Source: CAZPEV01 sp964585635 (lineage in GTDB: Bacteria; Zixibacteria; MSB-5A5; GN15; JAAZOE01). Taken from it: a stretch of 12,499 nt of DNA. The stretch spans positions 1-12,499 of the forward strand of contig CAZPEV010000091.1 in NCBI GenBank assembly GCA_964585635.1, written 5' to 3'. Each line of letters begins with the position of its first letter. Positions within the stretch are counted from its first letter, which is position 1. The position numbers and the translations under genes were made by a program. Shown in pieces: positions 1 through 5,510 of the stretch. The notes beneath the pieces were generated by a model, which was not told the origin of the DNA, made no database searches, and saw only the letters and a list, made by a program, of their open reading frames with translations.

Positions 1-459
1 GACGGCCGAATCGAACTGATTTAGCGAACGGTAGGTCAGGGCCAGGGCGAGGGTGGCGCCGGCCATATCCTCTCGATCGGCCGGGATTGCCGAGCCGATG
101 GAGCGGTACGACGCGATCACGGAATCGGCTTGGCGGGCGGCGGCGAAGATTCGCGCAAGTTGTGCTTTGGCGCCGACGGCCATATGCTCCATTTCCCTCC
201 GGGCGGTTTTGTCCTGCACGACAGCCGGGTCGGTCCGATGCCGGAAATAGAAATCGAGGATTCCCAGGTAGGCCGATCTTAATGCGGCGCTATCGGATGC
301 GGTGGCCAATTGCGGTTGGACGTTGATCCGTTCCGATATCTTTCCGGCAGCGAACACCAGTTTTTCCATGTCGTACCGGGTTTTCTGCGCCGAATCGCTG
401 CTGCAACCGGCCGCGAGGGCGCAGATCGCTATTAGGAGAAATGGTATTGGCAGTTTCAT
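1..459 (-). CDS. Lipoprotein with TPR-like helices (C-terminus outside window)
   Basis: The reverse strand is open from an ATG at 459 to the left edge, giving 153 residues with no stop. It begins with a lipoprotein signal: MKLPIPFLLIAICALAAGC, with Cys19 as the predicted lipidated residue and Ser-Ser after it, so the protein is probably membrane-anchored in the periplasm or outer membrane. The rest is alanine-rich and helical. Stretches such as ATLALALTYRSLNQFDSAV near residues 134-152 resemble the helix pair of a tetratricopeptide repeat. ATG 459 is the only ATG in its frame after an upstream stop at 478-480, and no clear Shine-Dalgarno site precedes it. The specific function is not recognisable. 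Codon use matches the neighbours, so it looks like a host gene rather than a phage gene. The open frames in the other direction here are shadows. Confidence 0.85.
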   Translation of the reverse strand, partial: MKLPIPFLLIAICALAAGCSSDSAQKTRYDMEKLVFAAGKISERINVQPQLATASDSAALRSAYLGILDFYFRHRTDPAVVQDKTARREMEHMAVGAKAQLARIFAAARQADSVIASYRSIGSAIPADREDMAGATLALALTYRSLNQFDSAV

Positions 460-494
460 ATGGTTTTGTGTTCCGGCCTATCGCCGGATCAATC

Positions 495-525
495 CTTATA
501 CTATTTAATCGCCACTAAGACCCAA
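495..525 (-). promoter_or_regulatory. Weak candidate promoter for the lipoprotein gene
   Basis: On the minus strand, TTGGGT (520-525) lies 16 nt before TAGTAT (498-503) or 19 nt before TATAAG (495-500), in an AT-rich patch about 30 nt upstream of the lipoprotein start at 459. Each box has only partial matches to the sigma-70 consensus, so this is tentative. Confidence 0.25.
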
Positions 526-684
526 AATCTCAAGGGGTTTGGAGACAATCGGCCGGCCGTTTTTTGCCGCGTCGGCGATATCAACGGCATCGGCCCGAAG
601 GCCGGCCAAAGCCGCCTTGGCATATTCTCCAAGCGGGAGACGATGGTTGGTCGTGTCTTGAAAATCTGCCTTCTCCCTGGCGTC
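505..684 (-). pseudogene. Start-less coding-like fragment
   Basis: A minus-strand frame of 59 codons ends at TAA 505-507 and is closed upstream by TAG 685-687. Its predicted residues have real-protein composition, for example LGEYAKAALAGLRADAVDIA followed by KNGRPIVSKPLEILGLSGD. It favours G/C at third positions, as the neighbouring genes do. There is no ATG or GTG, and the only TTG would leave 34 residues. The longer minus-strand frame overlapping it (501-731) is arginine/proline-rich and looks like a shadow. I read this as the surviving C-terminal piece of a decayed gene, or a gene with a non-standard start. The parent family is not recognised. Confidence 0.35.
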
Positions 685-715
685 CTATCGATTAATCCCT
701 GATTCTTACCCTGAT

Positions 716-744
716 AATTTATGAGTATCAACGGGCCAAGTCAA
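716..744 (-). promoter_or_regulatory. Candidate sigma-70 promoter, minus strand
   Basis: Read on the minus strand, TTGACT (739-744), a 17-nt spacer and TAAATT (716-721) form a plausible sigma-70 promoter in the AT-rich gap beyond the end of the PEP-CTERM gene. Transcription would start near 709 and run through the start-less fragment into the lipoprotein gene, with a long leader of about 250 nt. Confidence 0.35.
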
Positions 745-780
745 GTTTTGTCAGGGGTGGTTTTTTCAGGCCGGGGGCAC

Positions 781-807
781 AAAAAAACCTGCCGTCGGGC
801 AGGTTTC
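781..807 (-). terminator. Intrinsic terminator of the PEP-CTERM gene
   Basis: The arms AAACCTGCC (785-793) and GGCAGGTTT (798-806) are perfect 9-bp complements around a 4-nt loop. On the minus strand the right-hand end of the stem runs into a T tract (the A run at 781-787). It lies 30 nt past the stop codon at 837-839, where a rho-independent terminator is expected. Confidence 0.85.
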
Positions 808-836
808 TTTGAAGTTTGTCCTTCTCGTTGCGGAAA

Positions 837-1595
837 TTACTTGCGACGGGCAATCAGGCCGGCGCCGAACAGGCCGAGTCCCAGCAGGATCATCGTGCCC
901 GGCTCAGGAATGGCCATATACGGCTTCTCGACCAGGTCGTTTCCGCATCCCAGGGTGGCATGGAAGAACAGCTCGGAGGCGCCATCCCAGCTGCTGACGA
1001 GGCTGCGGTTGAATCTCCACTCAAAGACGTAGGTATTGCCGTTTCCCGGCGTGAGGTGGTTGTGTTCAAGATTATCACAACTCGTCATAATCTGATTGGC
1101 TGTGCCCAGTTCCGATCCCTGGCCGACCTCAAAGGCGCCGACGCGGGCACGGATGCTGGTGTTGCCATAGTAGCTGCCGGGCTTGTTGCTGATGAAATTC
1201 CAGGTCGTTACCTGCATCAGTTTCCCGGTGGACACATCGATGGCGAAGCGGTTGTTGTTACCGCCAAAACCGAAAAAGACATCGCCCATATTGAAAGTCG
1301 ATCCCCAGGCGGTCGAGGTGGAACTCAGGCCAAAGGAGTTGGTCAGCGCCACATACAGGTAGTCGTTATCGCTAGCGATGAAAAGGCCTTCCAGATCGAA
1401 TTTCTCGCCGCCCTCACCCAACAATCCCGGAGAGGGGCGGTGGCCGACGCCGCTGGGATAGCCGATCGGGGAAGTGTTATTATTGGCGTCAAATGGCGTC
1501 GATCCAAAGTTGTAATAGTTCCAGTTGAACGCCATGGCTGAGGTCCCGCAGCAGAACAAAATCACTACGGTTGCCGCGGTCAAGAACTGTCTCAT
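837..1595 (-). CDS. PEP-CTERM exosortase-dependent surface protein
   Basis: 252 residues, secreted. Residues 1-22 are a signal peptide (MRQFL, hydrophobic core, predicted cut after AMA). The body is a beta-rich, Asn/Gly/Ser-rich domain with FDLEGLFIASDNDYLYVAL near 66-84 and a GDVFFGFGG segment. A Cys173/Cys217 pair could form a disulfide, and the second Cys lies in HATLGCGND, a motif I associate with this class of exported protein. The C-terminus is the sorting signal: IPEP at 229-232, a hydrophobic helix, then ARRK. In PEP-CTERM systems an exosortase cleaves at this motif and the protein is usually surface-bound with exopolysaccharide. The start at 1595 is chosen over an in-frame ATG at 1619 because a GAGGTGA ribosome site lies just before it and because residue 1 then starts a clean signal peptide. 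A sigma-54-type promoter lies upstream and a terminator downstream, so it is a single-gene unit. The ligand is unknown. Confidence 0.92.
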   Translation of the reverse strand: MRQFLTAATVVILFCCGTSAMAFNWNYYNFGSTPFDANNNTSPIGYPSGVGHRPSPGLLGEGGEKFDLEGLFIASDNDYLYVALTNSFGLSSTSTAWGSTFNMGDVFFGFGGNNNRFAIDVSTGKLMQVTTWNFISNKPGSYYGNTSIRARVGAFEVGQGSELGTANQIMTSCDNLEHNHLTPGNGNTYVFEWRFNRSLVSSWDGASELFFHATLGCGNDLVEKPYMAIPEPGTMILLGLGLFGAGLIARRK

Positions 1596-1643
1596 CGTAC
1601 TCACCTCATTGTAAGTCATTTATATTCAACTGCTTGCTATATA

Positions 1644-1659
1644 AGCAAGGGCCATGCCA
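1644..1659 (-). promoter_or_regulatory. Sigma-54 (-24/-12) promoter of the first PEP-CTERM gene
   Basis: On the minus strand, TGGCATGGCCCTTGCT matches the RpoN consensus TGGCAC-N5-TTGCW at every key position. The invariant GG (1657-1658) and GC (1645-1646) are separated by exactly 10 nt. The GC lies 50 nt before the ATG at 1595, giving a leader of about 38 nt. Host PEP-CTERM genes are known to be regulated by RpoN with the PrsK/PrsR two-component system in floc-forming bacteria, which supports the call. A short dyad (CTTGCT-N5-AGCAAG, 1633-1649) overlaps the -12 box. Confidence 0.75.
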
Positions 1660-2241
1660 TCCAGGCCGGCAATCCTGACTTCCTCGCAACCAAATGAATT
1701 ACAATGAAATAGAAAAGCTGTCCGAGCGCAAATCGGCGCTGTTGGGCCTTTGATCCCGGCGATATTGTCTATTACCCCGACAGAAATTGCTGTCAGGTGT
1801 TGTCTTGGGAACCATTATGAGGCTGGAGATAATGGAAATTCCAGGAATGTTTCTCCTGCCCGTCATCATTGGACAGATATGTCGATCAGGGCAAAATGAC
1901 ACCTGGCTGCAGTTGGCCGTCTTTAATTTATTGTCTGATTTATCGTTATGGCGAGAAAGTAATTTCTCAAGGACTGGCGGATACAGAAGGCAGAGGCAAC
2001 CAGCATGGCCTTGATTTGATTATTGATCTCTTTAACAATTCCATCCTTCGGTACTTAGTCGCGAGTTGATTTATGTCCAGATATTGAACAATCAAGGGAA
2101 AACCCGGAATCATGCCCTAAGCAATTACGGAGAAGTGGATTAGTCGGAGGCCGGTGTTCACCCATAAGACACTGAAAATCGACGGTAATTTGATGTTGAA
2201 TGCTACCGGAACGGGTTTTATAGGCACATAGGAGGTTAAGG
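1660..2241. other. AT-richer gap without an intact gene
   Basis: About 580 bases between the PEP-CTERM promoter and the portal start. Base composition is visibly more AT-rich than the flanks. Short protein-like stretches occur in several frames, for example residues 1-18 of a plus-strand frame from ATG 1694 that continues after a +1 shift at about 1749 as DPGDIVYYPDR up to TGA 1820. No frame has a ribosome site together with sustained coding character. Two small inverted repeats are present: GACAG-N6-CTGTC at 1779-1794 and GACA-N4-TGTC at 1872-1883. No integrase, small terminase, tRNA or attachment-site duplication is visible. It may be eroded coding DNA at the boundary of the phage cluster, plus upstream regulatory sequence for the minus-strand PEP-CTERM gene. 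Confidence 0.5.
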
Positions 2242-3510
2242 ATGTCAAAAAGCATTGTGTCGGCTCCTGCCCGGGTGGAAAGGGTATTCATGAACTCAGC
2301 CTTTCCGAGGGCGTTCCACTCCGGTCTGATTTCAAGCGGTAAGGAACCGTCCGGAGGTTTCTTATTCCGGTCCGGGGATTGGAGACAAAGCCGTTTCCGG
2401 GTTCGGTTGTACCGATTTATGGCGGAGGCGGTACCATTGATTCATTCGGTCGTCTGGACCTGGAGCCGGATGGCCGGCGCTCCGGGAAAGTTTCGTTTTT
2501 TCCAGGACGACCGGCCGGTCGAAAATCCGCAGGCCTTGGCCGTGTTGGACACGCTCTTCCAGCGAATCAACCGAACCTGTTTTGGTCACTCCGGGTCGCA
2601 AGCGGATCTCTTGCCGCCGTTTTTTCAATCGCTTTTCCTTGATGGAGCGGTGGTGGGGCGGATGGAGTTGTTTGACGACCTGTCCGAAATACGCACCTTT
2701 CGCTTCTTCGATCTGGCCCAGGCGGAATTGAAGGTTTCCACCGAGGGGGAGATTGCCGCGGTGGTATCCGATGAGGTCGGCGAGCGGCGCTTCTCGGGAT
2801 CGGACATTTTCTATTATGCGCTCAACGCCGATCTGGCCAACCCCTACGGCCGGTCGATTTTGGGGGCGATTCCTTTCGTAACCTTTGTGGAGCAGCAGTT
2901 GGTGGATGACATGCGGCGCACGATGCACAACGCCGGGTATCATCGCTTGCATGTCAAGATCAAGCCGCCGGAGCGCAAGGAGGGGGAGGCCGACGAGGCC
3001 TATGTCACCCGCGCCAACAGCTACTTCGACAGCACGGTGGCGATGATCCGCGATATCGAACCGGATGACAATCCGGTGACCTGGGATGACGTGACGATCG
3101 CGCATACCGGGCCGGGGGACAGCGGCGGCACCAAGACCACCAACTGGTATCTCAATCATCGCGCTATGGTCGAAGAAATCTGCAGCGGGACGCATTTGGC
3201 GCCGTTTCTCCTGGGGTATTCGTACAACGCCACCACCAACTGGGCGCAGTTCAAGTACGACTTGGTCATGCGGCAGGTGCAGACGGTCCAGAACGCGGCG
3301 ATTAATTTCCTGAGCTGGCTGGCCAATATTGAGCTGGCGTTGCGCGGCTTCGACGTGACCGCCAAGTGGCACTTTGACAATGCCTTCTCGGCTTTGGCCC
3401 GGGAACAGGCGGAGGTCAAGGCCAAGGAGGCGGCCGGAATCATCGACCTGTACCAGGCCGGGCTGATCGACCGTGAGACCGCCACGGAAGCGGCGGCGAG
3501 GTTGATATAG
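2242..3510 (+). CDS. Phage portal protein
   Basis: 422 residues. Portal proteins form the dodecameric ring at one capsid vertex through which the terminase pumps DNA. The pattern fits the HK97/Mu-type portal superfamily. There is an N-terminal wing with helix AEAVPLIHSVVWTWSRMAG (near residues 61-79). An acidic beta-rich clip/wing follows, with the segment ANPYGRSILGAI and a long helix rich in charged residues. The C-terminal crown is helical, with NATTNWAQFKYDLVMRQVQT and then alternating Glu/Lys/Ala helices. The start at 2242 has GGAGG at 2231-2235, 6 nt upstream. It is the first gene of the plus-strand cluster and precedes the terminase, the reverse of the common order. The family assignment comes from pattern and context. 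Length is normal for a portal. Confidence 0.85.
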   Translation: MSKSIVSAPARVERVFMNSAFPRAFHSGLISSGKEPSGGFLFRSGDWRQSRFRVRLYRFMAEAVPLIHSVVWTWSRMAGAPGKFRFFQDDRPVENPQALAVLDTLFQRINRTCFGHSGSQADLLPPFFQSLFLDGAVVGRMELFDDLSEIRTFRFFDLAQAELKVSTEGEIAAVVSDEVGERRFSGSDIFYYALNADLANPYGRSILGAIPFVTFVEQQLVDDMRRTMHNAGYHRLHVKIKPPERKEGEADEAYVTRANSYFDSTVAMIRDIEPDDNPVTWDDVTIAHTGPGDSGGTKTTNWYLNHRAMVEEICSGTHLAPFLLGYSYNATTNWAQFKYDLVMRQVQTVQNAAINFLSWLANIELALRGFDVTAKWHFDNAFSALAREQAEVKAKEAAGIIDLYQAGLIDRETATEAAARLI

Positions 3511-3599
3511 CCACGGCCGCGAACGGGAGGAAGCACGAGGCGGGGCGGGTCAATTGGCGGCGGGCGCTGGGTGATCCGGTTTACTTTGCGCAGGCGGTC

Positions 3600-4865
3600 A
3601 TGGGAATCCGTCCCCATCACGGGCAGGCGGCCTGGCTGGCCAATTCCAACCGGGCCGAAAACCTTCTGGCGACCGGTAACCGCTGGGGAAAATCATATGT
3701 CCAGGCGATCAAGATCCTGCATCGGGCGCTTTTCCGGGTCAGACCTTTGCCTTATGATGGCGATGGCCGCTACACCATCGTGGCGGCCTCCATCACCCAG
3801 GATCAGGCCAATATCATATTCAATACCGCCGTCAGGATGATCCGCCGCAGCGATATTTTGTCGGCCCTGGTAAAGTCGATCAAGTGGACGCCGTATCCCG
3901 AGATGACCTTCGGCAACGGCAGCGTCATCACGGCCCGGACGACCCAAAACCGCGGCACCTATCTGCTGGGGAACGATTACGATTTCTTCTCTTTCGATGA
4001 GGCGGCTTTTGAGACGGATCCGGAATACTTGATCAACGACGTGGTGATGATGCGTCTGGCGGATCGCAACGGCCGCCTGGACCTGATTTCGACGCCCAAT
4101 GGCAAGAACTGGTTCTACCGGCGGATGCTGGAGTTGTCAAAAGATAGCGAGCGGGGGTACGTGCAGTTCGGGGACAGCCGCGACAATCCCTATATTTCGA
4201 GCCACGCCCTTGATCTGCGGCTGAAAAACCTTCCGCCCGACCACGTAGCGCAAAACATCGCCGGACAGTTTATTGATAATACGCAGACCATTTTCAGCAC
4301 CAGTGATATTGACCGGGCGATGGCGAAAATAACCCTGGCAGAGGCGCGCCCCGGCCGGCAGTACCTTTCCGGTTGGGACCTGGCGCGCAAACAGACGCAC
4401 ACGGTGGGGATAACCTTTGACGTCACCGAGAAGCCATACCGGATGGTGGCGTTGACCCGGTTCACCAATCGTGACTGGTCGGACGTCGTGGTGGCGATCC
4501 GGGGGATGCAAGCGGCTTACCGGGGAACTCTGGTCATCGATGCCACCGGGCTGGGCGACGTTATCATGTCGGAATTGGCCGATCTTAACCCGGTGGGAGT
4601 TGTGTTTTCGCCGAGACAAAAGGGGGAGCTTTTGGGTAACCTGCTGCTCCTTCACAATCGCGGCGAAATTTTCTATTCCGACGTTGTCCAGAATGAGCCG
4701 GGAAATGCGATCTGGAGCCTGGAGAAAGAGATGCGCGAAATCACGTGGGACAACAACCATCGCTTTGACGCCGTCATGGCGATGGCCCTGGCGGTTTGGC
4801 CGAAGCGGAGCCGGCTGATGTTTCCCGGAAGCGGGCCGTTACCGGCCCGCGTGGCCAAGTTATAA
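3600..4865 (+). CDS. terL: Phage terminase large subunit (packaging ATPase-nuclease)
   Basis: 421 residues from ATG 3600. The ATPase domain has Walker A GNRWGKS (residues 26-32), Walker B FFSFDE (129-134, catalytic Glu134) and coupling motif STPNG (164-168). The RNase H-fold nuclease domain shows the expected acidic residues: Asp260 in SGWD, Asp314 in VIDATG and Asp390 in RFDAVMA. The protein translocates DNA into the prohead through the portal and cuts the concatemer. The true N-terminus is probably upstream. The same frame is open from 3477, and the residues before Met1 (LGDPVYFAQAV) continue the typical terminase N-terminus. Yet that stretch has no ATG, GTG or TTG, only a CTG at 3567 and an ATA at 3507. 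The ATA has GAGG (3498-3501) at good distance and overlaps the portal stop. A GGGAGGA at 3525-3531 has no usable start after it. No small terminase subunit is visible nearby. A hairpin follows the stop. Confidence 0.95.
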   Translation: MGIRPHHGQAAWLANSNRAENLLATGNRWGKSYVQAIKILHRALFRVRPLPYDGDGRYTIVAASITQDQANIIFNTAVRMIRRSDILSALVKSIKWTPYPEMTFGNGSVITARTTQNRGTYLLGNDYDFFSFDEAAFETDPEYLINDVVMMRLADRNGRLDLISTPNGKNWFYRRMLELSKDSERGYVQFGDSRDNPYISSHALDLRLKNLPPDHVAQNIAGQFIDNTQTIFSTSDIDRAMAKITLAEARPGRQYLSGWDLARKQTHTVGITFDVTEKPYRMVALTRFTNRDWSDVVVAIRGMQAAYRGTLVIDATGLGDVIMSELADLNPVGVVFSPRQKGELLGNLLLLHNRGEIFYSDVVQNEPGNAIWSLEKEMREITWDNNHRFDAVMAMALAVWPKRSRLMFPGSGPLPARVAKL

Positions 4866-4871
4866 ATAGGC

Positions 4872-4900
4872 AGAAGGCCGCCGATATCCGGTGGTCTTCT
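4872..4900 (+). terminator. Hairpin terminator after the terminase gene
   Basis: Starting 7 nt past the terminase stop, 12-nt arms (4872-4883 and 4889-4900) pair around a 5-nt loop. Two of the pairs are G-U wobbles only in the plus-strand RNA; on the minus strand they become A-C mismatches. The structure is therefore built for plus-strand transcripts. There is no long T tract, only CTTCTTC, so it may be a weak terminator or a 3'-end-protecting hairpin. Confidence 0.6.
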
Positions 4901-4942
4901 TCAGCCTCAAGAGATTCCCACGCGCGGTGCTGCGGGCAGCGG

Positions 4943-5269
4943 TTACCGTTTCCGCCGACGCAAGAACAGAGCGCCGGCGCCCAGTCCCAGGAGGGTCAGC
5001 GTGGCCGGTTCGGGGACGGCCGGATAAGCGGTGATCAGCGGGGTCGGAGTCGGTGCCGGATCACCAGCATTCAAGGCGTTGTGCTGATTCTGACAGCCTG
5101 ACGGCGCGTTGGGAGCCGATGATCCTCCATTCTGACCTGAGCCTGGCGCGCGGAAATCGAATCGATCCATGCCATGGACATCGGCCAGGGTAATCATCAG
5201 CGCGAACACGAAGACAATCAACCCCACCAAAAGCGATAATGACCTGTGGGGAGATTCATGACTCACCAT
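4943..5269 (-). CDS. Small PEP-CTERM protein inserted in the head operon
   Basis: 108 residues, minus strand, between terminase and protease genes that run the other way. Residues 10-30 form one hydrophobic signal or anchor segment. The middle (about 34-84) is a short, low-complexity stretch rich in Gly, Asn, Pro and Ser with a single Cys59. The end is a textbook sorting signal: VPEP at 85-88, the hydrophobic helix TLTLLGLGAGALFL, then RRRKR. The start at 5269 is preferred to earlier ATGs in the same frame because AAAGGA lies just before it and because the residues further upstream are not signal-peptide-like. It has its own sigma-54-type promoter. Exported and processed by a host exosortase, it is presumably a surface or matrix protein. 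It is not a known virion component. The mature part is only about 50 residues, so a specific function cannot be named. Its position is moron-like. Confidence 0.88.
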   Translation of the reverse strand: MVSHESPHRSLSLLVGLIVFVFALMITLADVHGMDRFDFRAPGSGQNGGSSAPNAPSGCQNQHNALNAGDPAPTPTPLITAYPAVPEPATLTLLGLGAGALFLRRRKR

Positions 5270-5315
5270 AATTAGTCCTTTCCAAAAAAGCAGATAGCTT
5301 GCTGATTCCCTACTG

Positions 5316-5331
5316 AGCAATATCTGTTCCG
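5316..5331 (-). promoter_or_regulatory. Sigma-54 (-24/-12) promoter of the second PEP-CTERM gene
   Basis: On the minus strand, CGGAACAGATATTGCT carries the invariant GG (5329-5330) and GC (5317-5318) exactly 10 nt apart, with TTGCT at -12. The -24 half is a weaker match (CGGAAC against TGGCAC). The GC lies 48 nt before the ATG at 5269, nearly the same geometry as the first PEP-CTERM gene (50 nt). Both promoter regions also share AGCAAGC downstream of the -12 box. Confidence 0.6.
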
Positions 5332-5332
5332 G

Positions 5333-5361
5333 TTGACTGTTCAAGGTTTGACCTGTGTAAT
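5333..5361 (+). promoter_or_regulatory. Sigma-70-like promoter restarting the head operon
   Basis: TTGACT (5333-5338), a 17-nt spacer and TGTAAT (5356-5361) match the sigma-70 consensus at 5 of 6 positions in each box with ideal spacing. Transcription would begin near 5368, giving a leader of about 140 nt to the protease gene at 5511. It sits one base from the -24 end of the divergent sigma-54 promoter, so the two polymerase sites are back to back. Confidence 0.55.
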
Positions 5362-5379
5362 GCTTTGTTGGGCAATGAA

Positions 5380-5496
5380 ATGGGCGAGTTGCCGGAACTG
5401 TCGCCGCAAGCGGGTCCCGATGATGCAAACCGCTGCCGATTCTGCTCCCAATCACTACAAATTCGATGCAGAACGCTACCGCGCCGGCTTAGGTAA
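5380..5496 (+). CDS. Possible 38-residue CxxC micro-protein
   Basis: A plus-strand frame from ATG 5380 to TAA 5494-5496 encodes 38 residues starting MGELPELSPQAGPDDANRC, with a CRFC pair that could be half of a zinc knuckle. It would be the first cistron after the candidate promoter (leader of about 12 nt) and ends 14 nt before the protease gene. The same frame stays open upstream back to a TGA at 5314-5316. There is no good ribosome site. A competing frame is also open here, so this may be only leader sequence. Confidence 0.25.
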   Translation: MGELPELSPQAGPDDANRCRFCSQSLQIRCRTLPRRLR

Positions 5497-5510
5497 AGGT
5501 TGGAGGAAAG

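Noticed and set aside
551..607. Two GGCCGGCC palindromes as a possible regulatory repeat
   Set aside because: Both lie in the coding-like fragment and are explained by Gly/Ala/Arg/Pro codons in GC-rich DNA.
816..1541. Long plus-strand frame (241 residues) opposite the first PEP-CTERM gene
   Set aside because: It mirrors the codons of a minus-strand gene that has signal peptide, sorting signal, ribosome site, promoter and terminator; it has none of these itself.
2196..2224. TTGAAT-N17-TATAGG promoter just before the portal gene
   Set aside because: The start of transcription would fall on the ribosome site itself, and each box matches only 4 of 6 positions.
2362..3372. 336-residue minus-strand frame opposite the portal gene
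   Set aside because: Arg/His/Pro-rich composition without domains, and the portal on the other strand is well supported.
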